Part shown: piece by piece, positions 35,852 through 46,061 of the stretch
Numbering within the stretch: position 1 is the stretch's first letter
Layout: each line of letters starts with the position of its first letter
Program-made: the position numbers and the translations under genes
The notes under the pieces: model-generated
The model's database searches: none
Told to the model about the DNA's origin: nothing
The model's input: the letters and a program-made list of their open reading frames with translations, nothing else
From: JADJSS01 sp046329815
Lineage (GTDB): Bacteria; Bacteroidota; Bacteroidia; Chitinophagales; JADIYW01
Length of the DNA: 64,000 nucleotides
Direction: 5' to 3'
Assembly (NCBI GenBank): GCA_046329815.1
Contig: JAXLTY010000001.1
Coordinates: forward strand, 310,001 to 374,000

Positions 35852-36835
35852 ATGCGATTAGTAACATTAGATGAATTTATTTTTGAAGAACAGGAACGCT
35901 TTCCTGAAGCTACCGGCGAACTTTCCGGCTTGCTTCGTGACATAGGATTAGCTGCAAAAATTGTTAATCGCGATTTAAGCCGTGCCGGTTTGGTTGATAC
36001 TATTTTAGGCGATGCCGAAAAAACAAATATTCAAGGCGAAGAAGTAAAAAAATTAGATGAATTTGCGAATTCAATTTTGATAAAATGCCTGCAAAACAGT
36101 GGTGAATGTTGTGGTATTGCCAGCGAAGAAGAAGATACTTTTGTAGCATTTGAAAACAGAAAAGATGCAAGCTATGTGGTATTATTCGATCCGCTGGATG
36201 GTTCGAGTAATATTGATGTAATTGCGCCTGTTGGTACTATTTTTTCTGTATTTAAACGTATTTCAAATCATGGTGAGAATTGTGTTTTAGAAGATTTTTT
36301 ACAAATAGGTGACAAACAAGTTGCCGCAGGTTATGTCATTTATGGTTCTTCCACCATGTTGGTCTATACGACTGGTAATGGTGTTAATGGTTTTACATTA
36401 GAGCCATCGATTGGTGAGTTTTGCCTATCACATCTAGATATAAAAACACCATTAAATGCTAAAACGTATTCAGTAAATCAAGGCAATTACAACTCTTTTA
36501 CAGAAGGAACCAAGCAATTTATTGAATATTGTCAGGAAAGTGATACCAAGAAAGCTTTTTCACTTCGATACATTGGTTCTATGGTTGCTGATTTACATCG
36601 CAATTTGTTAAAAGGCGGTATTTTCTTTTATCCTGCGACTAAAGATACACCAAACGGTAAATTGCGTTTGATGTATGAATGTAATCCAATGGCATTTTTA
36701 CAAGAACAAGCAGGTGGAAAAGCAAGTAATGGTAAAGACAGAATTTTAGACATTGTACCGACAAAATTGCATGAACGCACAACTATTTATATTGGCTCAA
36801 AATCTACCGTTGAAAAAGCAGAAAGTTATCTTTAA
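35852..36835 (+). CDS. fbp: Fructose-1,6-bisphosphatase, class I
   Basis: 327 residues, the normal length. Removes the C1 phosphate of fructose-1,6-bisphosphate in gluconeogenesis. The metal-binding signature DPLDGSSNIDV is intact, as are the Glu pair upstream (GIASEEED) and the substrate-binding region YIGSMVADLHR with KGGIFFYPA. Cytosolic. It stands alone with its own -7 box and is followed by a MITE-like element and a bidirectional terminator. It complements gap/pgk 10 kb away but is not co-transcribed with them. Confidence 0.96.
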   Translation: MRLVTLDEFIFEEQERFPEATGELSGLLRDIGLAAKIVNRDLSRAGLVDTILGDAEKTNIQGEEVKKLDEFANSILIKCLQNSGECCGIASEEEDTFVAFENRKDASYVVLFDPLDGSSNIDVIAPVGTIFSVFKRISNHGENCVLEDFLQIGDKQVAAGYVIYGSSTMLVYTTGNGVNGFTLEPSIGEFCLSHLDIKTPLNAKTYSVNQGNYNSFTEGTKQFIEYCQESDTKKAFSLRYIGSMVADLHRNLLKGGIFFYPATKDTPNGKLRLMYECNPMAFLQEQAGGKASNGKDRILDIVPTKLHERTTIYIGSKSTVEKAESYL

Positions 36836-36851
36836 CAATTAGATTTACAAC

Positions 36852-36994
36852 AGACCTCTTGCGAAATTTACTATTCTGCGCATCGCGCGTCATTGCGAAC
36901 GCAGTGAAGCAATCTCTTTGTCATTCAAATAAGATGGCTTCGTGCCTCGCCATGACGCGTGCGCGTGAGATTTCTTGAATTTCGCAAGAAGTCT
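36852..36994. mobile_element. MITE-like palindromic element, copy 2 (complete)
   Basis: 143 bp with terminal inverted repeats: agacctcttgcgaaattt at the left, aatttcgcaagaagtct at the right (two mismatches). Inside is the imperfect palindrome cgtcattgcgaacgcagtg ... cctcgccatgacg shared with copy 1. No ORF, and no obvious target-site duplication. It begins 16 bp after the fbp stop. The core resembles the cgtcattgcgag-type palindromes scattered in many bacterial genomes. Confidence 0.8.
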
Positions 36995-37030
36995 ATAAAA
37001 AGCAAATACACTTTACAGTTTTACTAAAAT

Positions 37031-37063
37031 AAAAAATCCCAAAGCTACGCTTTGGGATTTTTT
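37031..37063. terminator. Bidirectional terminator between fbp and the PorP-OmpA gene
   Basis: A perfect 14-bp stem AAAAAATCCCAAAG/CTTTGGGATTTTTT with loop CTACG, giving T-runs on both strands between convergent genes. Confidence 0.9.
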
Positions 37064-37080
37064 ATTTGTATCAGTACGAA

Positions 37081-38643
37081 TTATTCACCACTTAAGTAAA
37101 TATCTACACGTCTGTTTTTAGCTCTGTCTTCTTCTACTTTTTGACCTTCAGTTACCCAAGAGTTTTCACCATAAGGCAATAATAATACTCTTTGAGAAAT
37201 ACCGATACCTTCTAAGTAGCGTTTAACAGCATCGCAACGTTTAGCAGAAAGTGCTTGGTTGTATGATGTACCTCCTTCAGACGAAGCATTACCTGTTAAA
37301 TAGATAAAGTAGTTACCTTTCATTTCAGCTAGCTTAGATTTGAAAGCATCAATACTTGCTTTAGCTTCATCAGTTAAAGCAAATTTATCAACTTCAAAGT
37401 AAACTGAACCAAATTTTTTGTAAACTATATTATCTAAACGTGCAGATACTTTTTCGATATCACTAGTGTTTTTATCAGAACTTGATTTAGCATCGTTTGC
37501 TGTTTTTTCAACTTCAGAGATTTTATCTCCTAATGATTTCCCTAAAGAATCTGTTTTTGCCATAGCATCGTCCGCTTTTTTGCCAGCATCATCTGCTTTT
37601 TGGTTAACTTTAGCAATATCTTCTTCTGTTTTCTTTTTGTGCTTATCAAATTCAGATTGATCTGTTTTGCGTTTCAATCTAAAACTCAATAAAATCTCGT
37701 GAGTAGAACCTAAGTTATTGAATGCTAAAAGTTCAGATTTTTTGCCAACCGGAGCTTTGAAAGTATAACTAATATCTACTAATTCTTTAACACTTACACC
37801 TGCTGTAGCATGTAAACCAGCTGCATTTGAGTAAATCCATCCTTTAGTATCACCATTTGGTTTTAAACCACCACCATTATTGTATCCAACAGCTAACCAA
37901 GCTAAGTGTTTATATGCAGCCATTAGCGTAATATCTAAGTAAACAGGAAGTGATTTATGAATGAAGTTTACCATTACATTTGGTGATAAAGTCCAATCTT
38001 TCTTTTTACCTAATTTAGCATCATAACTCGCCATAAAAATGTATTGGCGTTGAATTCTTGTTGAAGTGCTGTTTGAAGGATCTGTTGAACGGAATTTCAC
38101 TTTGTTACCTAAAACTTGTGGAACTGAGAAACCGACATTCAATCCTTTCCAATGATAATTGATACCAACTGATAAATCAAAGTTTACGCTTCTGGAGTTA
38201 TAAGTTGCAACATCACCTGGTTGGTAAGGATTAAAATCACCAACACGGATAGAATTAACACCTGCTTGCAAACCAATCGACAAGAAATGAGTTTTGTCTT
38301 TTTTAAATGGTATGTGGTATGCATATGCTAAACTTCCACCTGTGTTATGCCAACTTTTCGTTGTTCTGTCGTGGTAAATTGTAGCACCTAAAGCCATATT
38401 AGAACTTTTAATTCTACCGTCCCAGCTACCATAGGTAGATATTGGTCCGGAAGGCATTCTGTCCCATTGCTTTTGGAAACCTAAGTTAATACGACCTCCA
38501 TCCGGATCTGTACCTGCACGTGCAGGATTGTAGTAAAACGGATTCAAGAAGTAGTTGTTATAGACTGGCATTTGTTGAGCATTTGACAACTGAAAGCCAG
38601 CAATTAACAAGGCAACTAAGCTGATGATTTTATTTATTTTCAT
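37081..38643 (-). CDS. PorP/SprF-type outer-membrane protein fused to an OmpA domain
   Basis: 520 residues from the ATG at 38643, which gives a standard signal peptide (INKIISLVALLIAGFQLSNAQ); a further ATG at 38679 adds 12 residues. Residues to about 300 are the PorP/SprF domain (QQMPVYNNYFLNPFYYNPARAG), an outer-membrane beta-barrel partner of T9SS-secreted adhesins. An Ala/Lys/Asp-rich coiled-coil-like linker (about 320-395: KADDAGKKADDAMAKTDSLG) follows, then a C-terminal OmpA peptidoglycan-binding domain (YFEVDKFALTDEAKASI, GENSWV, RAKNRRVDIYL). It would anchor the partner's outer-membrane platform to the cell wall. It lies 46 bp after the giant adhesin gene, its probable client. Confidence 0.88.
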   Translation of the reverse strand: MKINKIISLVALLIAGFQLSNAQQMPVYNNYFLNPFYYNPARAGTDPDGGRINLGFQKQWDRMPSGPISTYGSWDGRIKSSNMALGATIYHDRTTKSWHNTGGSLAYAYHIPFKKDKTHFLSIGLQAGVNSIRVGDFNPYQPGDVATYNSRSVNFDLSVGINYHWKGLNVGFSVPQVLGNKVKFRSTDPSNSTSTRIQRQYIFMASYDAKLGKKKDWTLSPNVMVNFIHKSLPVYLDITLMAAYKHLAWLAVGYNNGGGLKPNGDTKGWIYSNAAGLHATAGVSVKELVDISYTFKAPVGKKSELLAFNNLGSTHEILLSFRLKRKTDQSEFDKHKKKTEEDIAKVNQKADDAGKKADDAMAKTDSLGKSLGDKISEVEKTANDAKSSSDKNTSDIEKVSARLDNIVYKKFGSVYFEVDKFALTDEAKASIDAFKSKLAEMKGNYFIYLTGNASSEGGTSYNQALSAKRCDAVKRYLEGIGISQRVLLLPYGENSWVTEGQKVEEDRAKNRRVDIYLSGE

Positions 38644-38689
38644 TTTTATGATTTTACTTAGATTATTATTTAGCTTCATTCCTGTTTAA

Positions 38690-41600
38690 TTATCTTTTGA
38701 TATGTAATGCACCTTTATATGTTTTCTGCGGTGTAGTAATTACGAACCAGTAAGCACCATCCGGAAGATTTTTACCGTTAATTGTACCGTTAAAGTCATT
38801 TTGGTAGTTAGAAGTGCTGTATAATAATGCACCGCCTCTAGCAAATAACTGTAATGTATATGCACCTACATTTTCTAAATGACCTATTACCCAATTTTCG
38901 TTTAAGTCATCTCCATTTGGTGTAATGATGTCCGGTATAATTAAATCTGTATTTGGCAATACTGTAACTGTAACTTCATCTTTATCCGTACAGCCGTGTA
39001 AATCCCAAACAGTCAAAGTAAATACATTTGGTCCTAAAGGAGCATTTTCTGTGAAGAATAATGGATTAGGAATATTGTCATGATCTAAGAATGTATTTGG
39101 TGTCCAGTTAAATGTAATTCCACCTGTACCATGTAACTGATAAATCGTTCCTTGTATCACAGATGTATCATTACCAGCATCTGCGATTGGATTAGCATAA
39201 ACAATTACATCTGTTTTAGCTGAATCAACACAACCTCCAGGCAATGTTACCGTAACTGTCCATGTTCCAGTCTGACTTGGAGTAGATGGATCGATTGTTA
39301 CAGTGTGTGTAGGATAAACTGTTGTAAATGTATCTGTAGTATTTGGACCTTGCCAGAAATAAGTAGCTCCGAATACTTTAGTAGCATCTAACGTGAATGG
39401 GAAGCCTTCGCACACAGGACCTGTATTATTAGCTATCAATTTATCAGGGAACGCATTGATTTCAACATAAATAGATTTTGGATATGTTGTACAACCTGTC
39501 AGCGTATCTGTAACTACAACAGTATAGAAACCTTGATGTTGAACTTCTGTAACGTTTGCAATCGATGGATTTTGTGCAGTAGAAGTAAATCCGTTTGGAC
39601 CAGACCAAGCAAATGCATATGGAGAACCTTGTTGTACAACAGCGGTTAACTGTAATGTTTGGTGTTCGCATATTGGAGCATTGCTAAATACAGTATCAAC
39701 AGTCGGAGCAGGATTTACTACTAAAAGAACTGAATCTTTATCAGATATACAACCATCTACAGAAACAGATACATAGTACCAACCTGCATTTGCTACAGTA
39801 ACTTTCGGAACTGAAATACAGTTTGTGTTAGCTGCAAATCCATTAGGTCCTGTCCATGAGTAAATTGCTTTTACAGATGTTGATGTGGCACAAACTCCAA
39901 ATGAATCTCTTTCACATAAAGTTACAACATCAGGAGTAACTACAGGAGCAGCCGGTTTAGGTTTAACAACAACTGTAGTCGTAGCTTTTTGTGAAGTACA
40001 ACCACCAGCAACTGTTACAGTTACGCTGTAATTTCCAGCCTGAGCAACTGTGATTGCAGGAACTGTAAATGTAGGTATTACTGAAGTACCGATCACAGCA
40101 CCTGTTGGTCCATACCATGTGTATAATGTAGCACCAGCAACTTCAGATGCAGTCAATATTAAATCTTCAGTTTCGCACAATGGGCTGTTAGAAGTAATTG
40201 ATGGTGGATCTGGTGTTGGAATAATCTCCACATAAACACTACCAGGTAATGATGAACAACCAGTCAATGAATCAGTAACTATTAATGTATAAACACCTTG
40301 GTTATTTGCCTCAGTAGCATTTGGTATGGTTGGATTTTCTAACGTAGATGTAAAACTATGTGGTCCAGTCCAAGCATATAATTTGCCAGGTCCAGGAGAA
40401 TTTGCAAATAAGTTAATTGTTGCACCTTCACAAATTGGGTTAGGATCAGCAGTTGGTTGTGGCGTTGCAGGTAATGGGTTAACTGTAACCAATACCTCTG
40501 TGGCATCACTTGTACAACCATTTACAGTTTGAGTTACCCAATAGGTAGTATTTGTAATTAATACAGGTGTATTTAATTGTGCACCAACTTGTATTGCATG
40601 AGTCAATCCTTGAGAATCATACCATGTAAATGTAGCACCATCTTCACCTTCTGCTGTAATTATTGTAGAGTTACCAGCGCAGATTGGCGCAGCAACAGCA
40701 GTTGGAGCTTCTGGTGTTGGTACAACTGTTAAAGTAGCTGTAGCAATATCTGAGTTACATTGGAAAATGTCGAACAAGAATAAGTTTAACCAGATTTGAG
40801 ATGTAATAGCACCAATATCATAGCTACCAGGCGCAGAATAATCATAATCTGAACCTACTTTAGGTATTGTTAATGTTGCTAATCCTTCTAAAACACCGTT
40901 GAATGGATCTAACGGTACAGTAGCTGTACCTAAGTTTGTGAATGGACCACCAGAACCAGTACCAGTATTATCAAAAAATTGTACTATTGCTTGTAAGAAT
41001 GTAAAGTTGTCATAACCATCAGTTAATAAGTCTAATGGATATGTAACATGTGCTGTCAATGTTACCGAATCTGCGTTTTCACAAACAGTAACATCGTCTA
41101 ATCTTGGCGCTTCGAATTTAGGCGTTGTGTAAACCTCAACCCATTGCATTTCACTATGGCAACCTGTAACCGGATCAACAGCATCGAAATAGAATATCGT
41201 CCAAGATGCTAACTCAGGAGTCGTAAAGAATCCATTGTCATCATCACCAAAATTACCTGTTAAGTCAACAAAACCATCTTTATCTGCATACCAGTGAATA
41301 TCATCACCTGCATCATTCGCAGCTTGTAATACTGTGAAATCATCGAAACATGTTACATAAAATCCTTCAGATGCAATTGGAGCTTCTGGTCTTGGATTTA
41401 CTACAACTGTAACAGCAGTCCAAGGACTTAAGCACGTACCATTATTATTAACTACATAGAATGTTGTAGTTGCGTTTAGTGGTTGAGTTGTATATGTGTT
41501 TCCTATGTGGAGAACCGTAGTTAAGTTAGAGTCTGCATACCATTCTACTTGAGAAGATGGATTTGCTACTGTTAATGTAGTTATAGAACCTTCACAAATA

Positions 41601-44600
41601 GGACCATCATTACCAGTTACAATTGGAGCAGTAACACCAGGAAGCACAGTTAGCACTACCGGAACTCTACTGTTAGAACAAGAACTCTCCTCACATTGCG
41701 CCCAATAAGTATAATCGCCAGGTGCCAGTGTATCATATTGAGACGGTACAAATGGTGTACCTGAACCAACTTGTGTTCCACCAGTTGGAGAATCCCACCA
41801 TGTTAATGAACCTGCGTCAGCAGCACCTAAATATGAGATAGAAATTGTAGCATTGTCTAAAATACCATCATCTGAAAAATCATCATTATCTAAAACCTTT
41901 AATTTCCAAACTCCTGTAGCATTTTCACCTACAAATGCACTAAATGCATCGTTAGGTTTATAAGAGCCTGGAACTAAATTTTGGTTAGCACCTGGAATTC
42001 CTGCTATTACTGCTGCTGCCGCATCTGTGAAGATGTATGTTGCAGGAACAGTACCATTAGAAGTACCATAATTATCACTTCCAATACCACTGCCATTTAC
42101 TAATTCTAATGTAGTACCATTAGGAGATGTTAATGTCATTTCTAAATCACCGCCCCAAGTATGCGCCACTGATGTAGATATCGTTACTTTCGTTACAGTT
42201 GAACCAGCAGGTATTGATGAAGCATCGAACGCCACAAAATCAGGATCAGGTCCTACAATGTTTAAAGGCAAACTCGCAGATGGTGAACCAACAGCAGTAC
42301 CTGAAATATTCGTAACTGTTGACGAACCTAAAGTGTATGTAATATTTAAATTAGCATCTTGTAAGAGACCTTCGTCGGAAATATAAATGTCAGCAACATC
42401 CAATGTCCAAACACCAGACGGATCAGAACCATTAAATGCACTAAGTGCATTATATGGTTGATATGAACCCGCAGGAAAATCATAAGTAGAACCTAAACCT
42501 GGAGTTAGCGAGTTTACCGCAGCATCATCAAACGTATATATAGCTGGTACCGAACCATTAGAAGTACCAAAATTACTGCTTAATGTACTCAGCCAAGTTG
42601 GATTTGTAACATCTACAGATGTTGCTGCTGGTGAATTTAATTTCATATAAACATCAGCTACCCACGTATGTGCTATGTTTGTTGTCAAAGTTACTTTTGT
42701 AACAGTTGCACCGGCAGGGATTGCAGACGCATCAAAAGATACAGTTCCGCCTCCTTCACCTTCATCAGGACCAATTGTCATTGGAAAACCTGGTAAAGTG
42801 GTAACTGAAGCAGGAATACTTACTGTTTGAGTTACAGGCGTAGTTGCATCACCACAATGTGCTTGTAAACCTTGTCCTGCTGGAATAGTCTGTCCTAAGC
42901 ATATTGTATAACCTTCAACACCATAAGGCAATTCAGGAGCAGGATTAACTACAACTTCAACAGCTGTAGCAGGTCCTTCACAATTACCTGTTTTTTGTGT
43001 TACATAATATGTAGTGGTATTAGATAAAGCTGGAGTATTGTACTCTGCACCTACTTGAATACCGTGTGTTAAAGTAACATCATCATACCATGTAAATGTA
43101 GCACCAGCAGCTCCTGTTGCTACTAAAGTTGTTGATTGTCCAACACAAATAGTATCTGGTTCTGCCGTTGGAGCCACAGGTGTAGGGTCTATGTGAACAT
43201 TGAAATATGTTCTTTCTGACTCACAACCATTATCTGCCAAGTTTTCTATATATAAACCAAAATCACCACCACCTGCAGGGAAAAAGTCCGGTTCTAAAGG
43301 AATAGTTAAAGTTCCTCCTCCAAAACCAGTTGTTGTTGCACTACCGATAGTACCAAATCCTGGAATACCAATGTTAATTACATCTGAATTTTCAGGGATT
43401 GTAACCACTACCTGAACTGTATCGCCTTCACATGCAGGTAATACATCCGGTACAGTTACAGATGGAACACCTACTACATTTACAGCAACTTCCGTTGGTG
43501 TGCTAGAGCAGTATTTAATTACACCGCCACCAACATTCCACGCTTGTTGTACTATACCATAATAGATCTCACTGTGATAAACAAATGGAGTTTCAAAAAT
43601 TTCAGGATCTGCAGGATAGAAACCGATATCACCTCGTGTTGGAGATGGATACCATCCTAAGAATATATTACCAAATGAACCTAAACCTGAGTTTGCTATA
43701 TCAACCTCAAAAGTTGCGAAACCGCCAACACAAGCATCAATTATATTTTCATCAACAACTACCGGATTTACACGTGGTAATACTACTACGTTTACTGGTG
43801 TTGCAGCACTTGTACATCCATTTACAGTTTGTGTTACATAGAATGTGTACTGAATAGGAGCTGTTGTTGTATTAATTAGTAATGGTGCAGGAATACTATA
43901 TATAGCACCAACTTGTACTGCACGCGTTAATCCTGCAGTTTGGTACCAAGTAAATGTAGCACCAGCAGTACCAGAAGCTTGTACAAATGTTTCTTCCTGG
44001 TCACAAACTACTCTTGTTGCATTTACTGCAGGAGCAGCAGGCGGAGCCGATACAACTATAGTAACAGGTACCGGATCTGAGTAACATCCATTTTGTCCGC
44101 CACCTTGTTGTTGTACATAATATGTATATGTACCTGCAGCAGGAAACTGAGATGCAGGAATTGTGAATGTTACTAATGGATTTGATACTACATTAAAGCT
44201 ATCAATGTAAGTACCATTAAAGTCAAATATGTACATCCAACCGGCATTTGCAGTTGTTACTCTTACAATTGCAGGGCTACCAACACATATTCTGTCTGCA
44301 ACTGCACTTGGACTGCTTGGATTTCCAATAACTCCAATAAATACAGGAACAACTTCACTAGGACAAACACCATTGCCTCTAGCTCTTACATAATATGTTT
44401 TAGGTTGAGTTTGTTGATCTAAAAGATAAGTATCAGGAGCCACTCCTGTATAAATAATATCTACAAAATCAGGATCTGTTGCAATGTCATATACTTCTCC
44501 ACCTCCTAAGTCATTGATGATAATAGAAGGTGCAGAACCTGAACATGCATTGATTATATCTACATCTGGTGTAGCTGCCTGAGCATTATTAACCGGAACC

Positions 44601-45925
44601 GGAACTGCAACTAGTTGGCTTGCACATGTACCGTTGTTTGAACGTACATAAAACGTAGTACCACCTGTTACTGTAACGTTAATAGAAGAACCTGTGCCAA
44701 TTAAAGTATTTGCACCAGCATCTGCAAACCATTCTAGTGTTGCAGCGCCTGAAGCAGATAGCGTAACTTGTGTTGGTGTGCCATTACAAGCTGTTACCGT
44801 TACCTGATCTGGAACCGGAGCAGCAGGTGTAGTTAATGGTGCAATATTTATTGCAACCGGTACACTTTCGCAACCATTAATCTCTTCTGTAACATATATA
44901 GTTGTTGCTCCATCAACATTATAAATTAATGGATTACCTATGAATAATAAATCTGTACCAGCACCACCACTAACATTTGCATACCAGTTAAATCTACCTT
45001 CAGAGTTCGCATCTGTAGAATTTCCTGTAATTTGTACTTGTGTTTGGTCACAATATGGATTTGGTGAAATTGTAGCGGTAGGTGCTGAAATTTGTGCGTA
45101 TGGTGTAACCGTTACACGTGTAGCAGGGCCTTTACAACCTAATAAAGTACCTTCAGCAACCCAATAACTTGTAACACCTGTAACAGGTGGTGTTAAGAAC
45201 GTACTACCACTACCAACAGGGAAACCTGACAAAGCAGCATTGTTATACCATAAGAAAGAGTTACTTGCATTTGATAAACCGGATGTAACCTGTAATCTTG
45301 CTCTGCTATTATAACATACAAACGGAGCAATGTCGTTTACTGATGGTGCACCTGGACCTGCAAGTGAATAATTGAAACGTATTCTTGCAGAAACACCACC
45401 CATTGAAAGGTCAACATCATGGTTTACACCGGCAGAAAAAGTTAAGAAGTTAATATTTTGTGTTCCAGCATATAATAACTCGTCGTTTGACAATCCAAGA
45501 TTACAACCTAAGTCAAATGTATTATTAGGAGAACAATCATCTTCCCAAGTTAAACCTGAAACATTAATTTGACTGGCACATACATTAGATGCTGTATATA
45601 AAACGTTACCTGTTGCCCAAGTACCGTTCTTCACATCTTGTTCCGTATGTGATACTAATGGAGGAAAGCTAAGATCTGTATTTAATTTAGCACCAACAAT
45701 CCAAGACGGATCAGGATCCGATGTGAATGGTGATAAATTACTACAAACACCAATTCCCTGATCGTTACATTCACCTAAACTACTTGTAGCTGAAATCCAG
45801 GTTACTGTGATGTTCACAAATTGTTGGGCATGCGCTGTCTTTTGGAAAGTAAACAGAAAAAACAGCAAAAATATGCTGCTAAATCTTTTCCAACTGTTCA
45901 TTTTAAAATGGGTGAGTCTTTTCAT
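38690..45925 (-). CDS. Giant Ig-like/P-domain surface protein with CHU_C (T9SS type B) sorting domain
   Basis: 2411 residues. A signal peptide ends in HAQ|Q; a second ATG (45901) would start it at MNSWKRF. The bulk is many Ig-like modules of the 'P-(x)-C-x-G-x-x-T-(x)-Y-W-x-x-(x)-TTY-V-T-x-x-x-x-x-C' form (for example ICVGQSTTLVATGAAGATFTW). Two P-domain (proprotein-convertase-type) modules lie at about 1035-1190 and 1205-1370 (both with the NFGTSNG/DNYGTSNGTVP motif). The last ~90 residues are the CHU_C sorting domain (IPDIITPNGDDLNENWVIG to YKGALHIKR). It is thus a T9SS type B substrate carried to the cell surface with the help of the neighbouring PorP/SprF protein, probably an adhesin or gliding-related filament. 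Confidence 0.9.
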   Translation of the reverse strand: MKRLTHFKMNSWKRFSSIFLLFFLFTFQKTAHAQQFVNITVTWISATSSLGECNDQGIGVCSNLSPFTSDPDPSWIVGAKLNTDLSFPPLVSHTEQDVKNGTWATGNVLYTASNVCASQINVSGLTWEDDCSPNNTFDLGCNLGLSNDELLYAGTQNINFLTFSAGVNHDVDLSMGGVSARIRFNYSLAGPGAPSVNDIAPFVCYNSRARLQVTSGLSNASNSFLWYNNAALSGFPVGSGSTFLTPPVTGVTSYWVAEGTLLGCKGPATRVTVTPYAQISAPTATISPNPYCDQTQVQITGNSTDANSEGRFNWYANVSGGAGTDLLFIGNPLIYNVDGATTIYVTEEINGCESVPVAINIAPLTTPAAPVPDQVTVTACNGTPTQVTLSASGAATLEWFADAGANTLIGTGSSINVTVTGGTTFYVRSNNGTCASQLVAVPVPVNNAQAATPDVDIINACSGSAPSIIINDLGGGEVYDIATDPDFVDIIYTGVAPDTYLLDQQTQPKTYYVRARGNGVCPSEVVPVFIGVIGNPSSPSAVADRICVGSPAIVRVTTANAGWMYIFDFNGTYIDSFNVVSNPLVTFTIPASQFPAAGTYTYYVQQQGGGQNGCYSDPVPVTIVVSAPPAAPAVNATRVVCDQEETFVQASGTAGATFTWYQTAGLTRAVQVGAIYSIPAPLLINTTTAPIQYTFYVTQTVNGCTSAATPVNVVVLPRVNPVVVDENIIDACVGGFATFEVDIANSGLGSFGNIFLGWYPSPTRGDIGFYPADPEIFETPFVYHSEIYYGIVQQAWNVGGGVIKYCSSTPTEVAVNVVGVPSVTVPDVLPACEGDTVQVVVTIPENSDVINIGIPGFGTIGSATTTGFGGGTLTIPLEPDFFPAGGGDFGLYIENLADNGCESERTYFNVHIDPTPVAPTAEPDTICVGQSTTLVATGAAGATFTWYDDVTLTHGIQVGAEYNTPALSNTTTYYVTQKTGNCEGPATAVEVVVNPAPELPYGVEGYTICLGQTIPAGQGLQAHCGDATTPVTQTVSIPASVTTLPGFPMTIGPDEGEGGGTVSFDASAIPAGATVTKVTLTTNIAHTWVADVYMKLNSPAATSVDVTNPTWLSTLSSNFGTSNGSVPAIYTFDDAAVNSLTPGLGSTYDFPAGSYQPYNALSAFNGSDPSGVWTLDVADIYISDEGLLQDANLNITYTLGSSTVTNISGTAVGSPSASLPLNIVGPDPDFVAFDASSIPAGSTVTKVTISTSVAHTWGGDLEMTLTSPNGTTLELVNGSGIGSDNYGTSNGTVPATYIFTDAAAAVIAGIPGANQNLVPGSYKPNDAFSAFVGENATGVWKLKVLDNDDFSDDGILDNATISISYLGAADAGSLTWWDSPTGGTQVGSGTPFVPSQYDTLAPGDYTYWAQCEESSCSNSRVPVVLTVLPGVTAPIVTGNDGPICEGSITTLTVANPSSQVEWYADSNLTTVLHIGNTYTTQPLNATTTFYVVNNNGTCLSPWTAVTVVVNPRPEAPIASEGFYVTCFDDFTVLQAANDAGDDIHWYADKDGFVDLTGNFGDDDNGFFTTPELASWTIFYFDAVDPVTGCHSEMQWVEVYTTPKFEAPRLDDVTVCENADSVTLTAHVTYPLDLLTDGYDNFTFLQAIVQFFDNTGTGSGGPFTNLGTATVPLDPFNGVLEGLATLTIPKVGSDYDYSAPGSYDIGAITSQIWLNLFLFDIFQCNSDIATATLTVVPTPEAPTAVAAPICAGNSTIITAEGEDGATFTWYDSQGLTHAIQVGAQLNTPVLITNTTYWVTQTVNGCTSDATEVLVTVNPLPATPQPTADPNPICEGATINLFANSPGPGKLYAWTGPHSFTSTLENPTIPNATEANNQGVYTLIVTDSLTGCSSLPGSVYVEIIPTPDPPSITSNSPLCETEDLILTASEVAGATLYTWYGPTGAVIGTSVIPTFTVPAITVAQAGNYSVTVTVAGGCTSQKATTTVVVKPKPAAPVVTPDVVTLCERDSFGVCATSTSVKAIYSWTGPNGFAANTNCISVPKVTVANAGWYYVSVSVDGCISDKDSVLLVVNPAPTVDTVFSNAPICEHQTLQLTAVVQQGSPYAFAWSGPNGFTSTAQNPSIANVTEVQHQGFYTVVVTDTLTGCTTYPKSIYVEINAFPDKLIANNTGPVCEGFPFTLDATKVFGATYFWQGPNTTDTFTTVYPTHTVTIDPSTPSQTGTWTVTVTLPGGCVDSAKTDVIVYANPIADAGNDTSVIQGTIYQLHGTGGITFNWTPNTFLDHDNIPNPLFFTENAPLGPNVFTLTVWDLHGCTDKDEVTVTVLPNTDLIIPDIITPNGDDLNENWVIGHLENVGAYTLQLFARGGALLYSTSNYQNDFNGTINGKNLPDGAYWFVITTPQKTYKGALHIKR

Positions 45926-46061
45926 ATATTAAGGATTACATTTGACGAAATATCATAATTTTTTAAATATGGTTTTTATTTTTTTTAACTTTGTATAACA
46001 TTTCTAACAAGGAATACAGCGGTGAATTTAACATTAATTTTGAATTTCAAGCAAAAAATCG

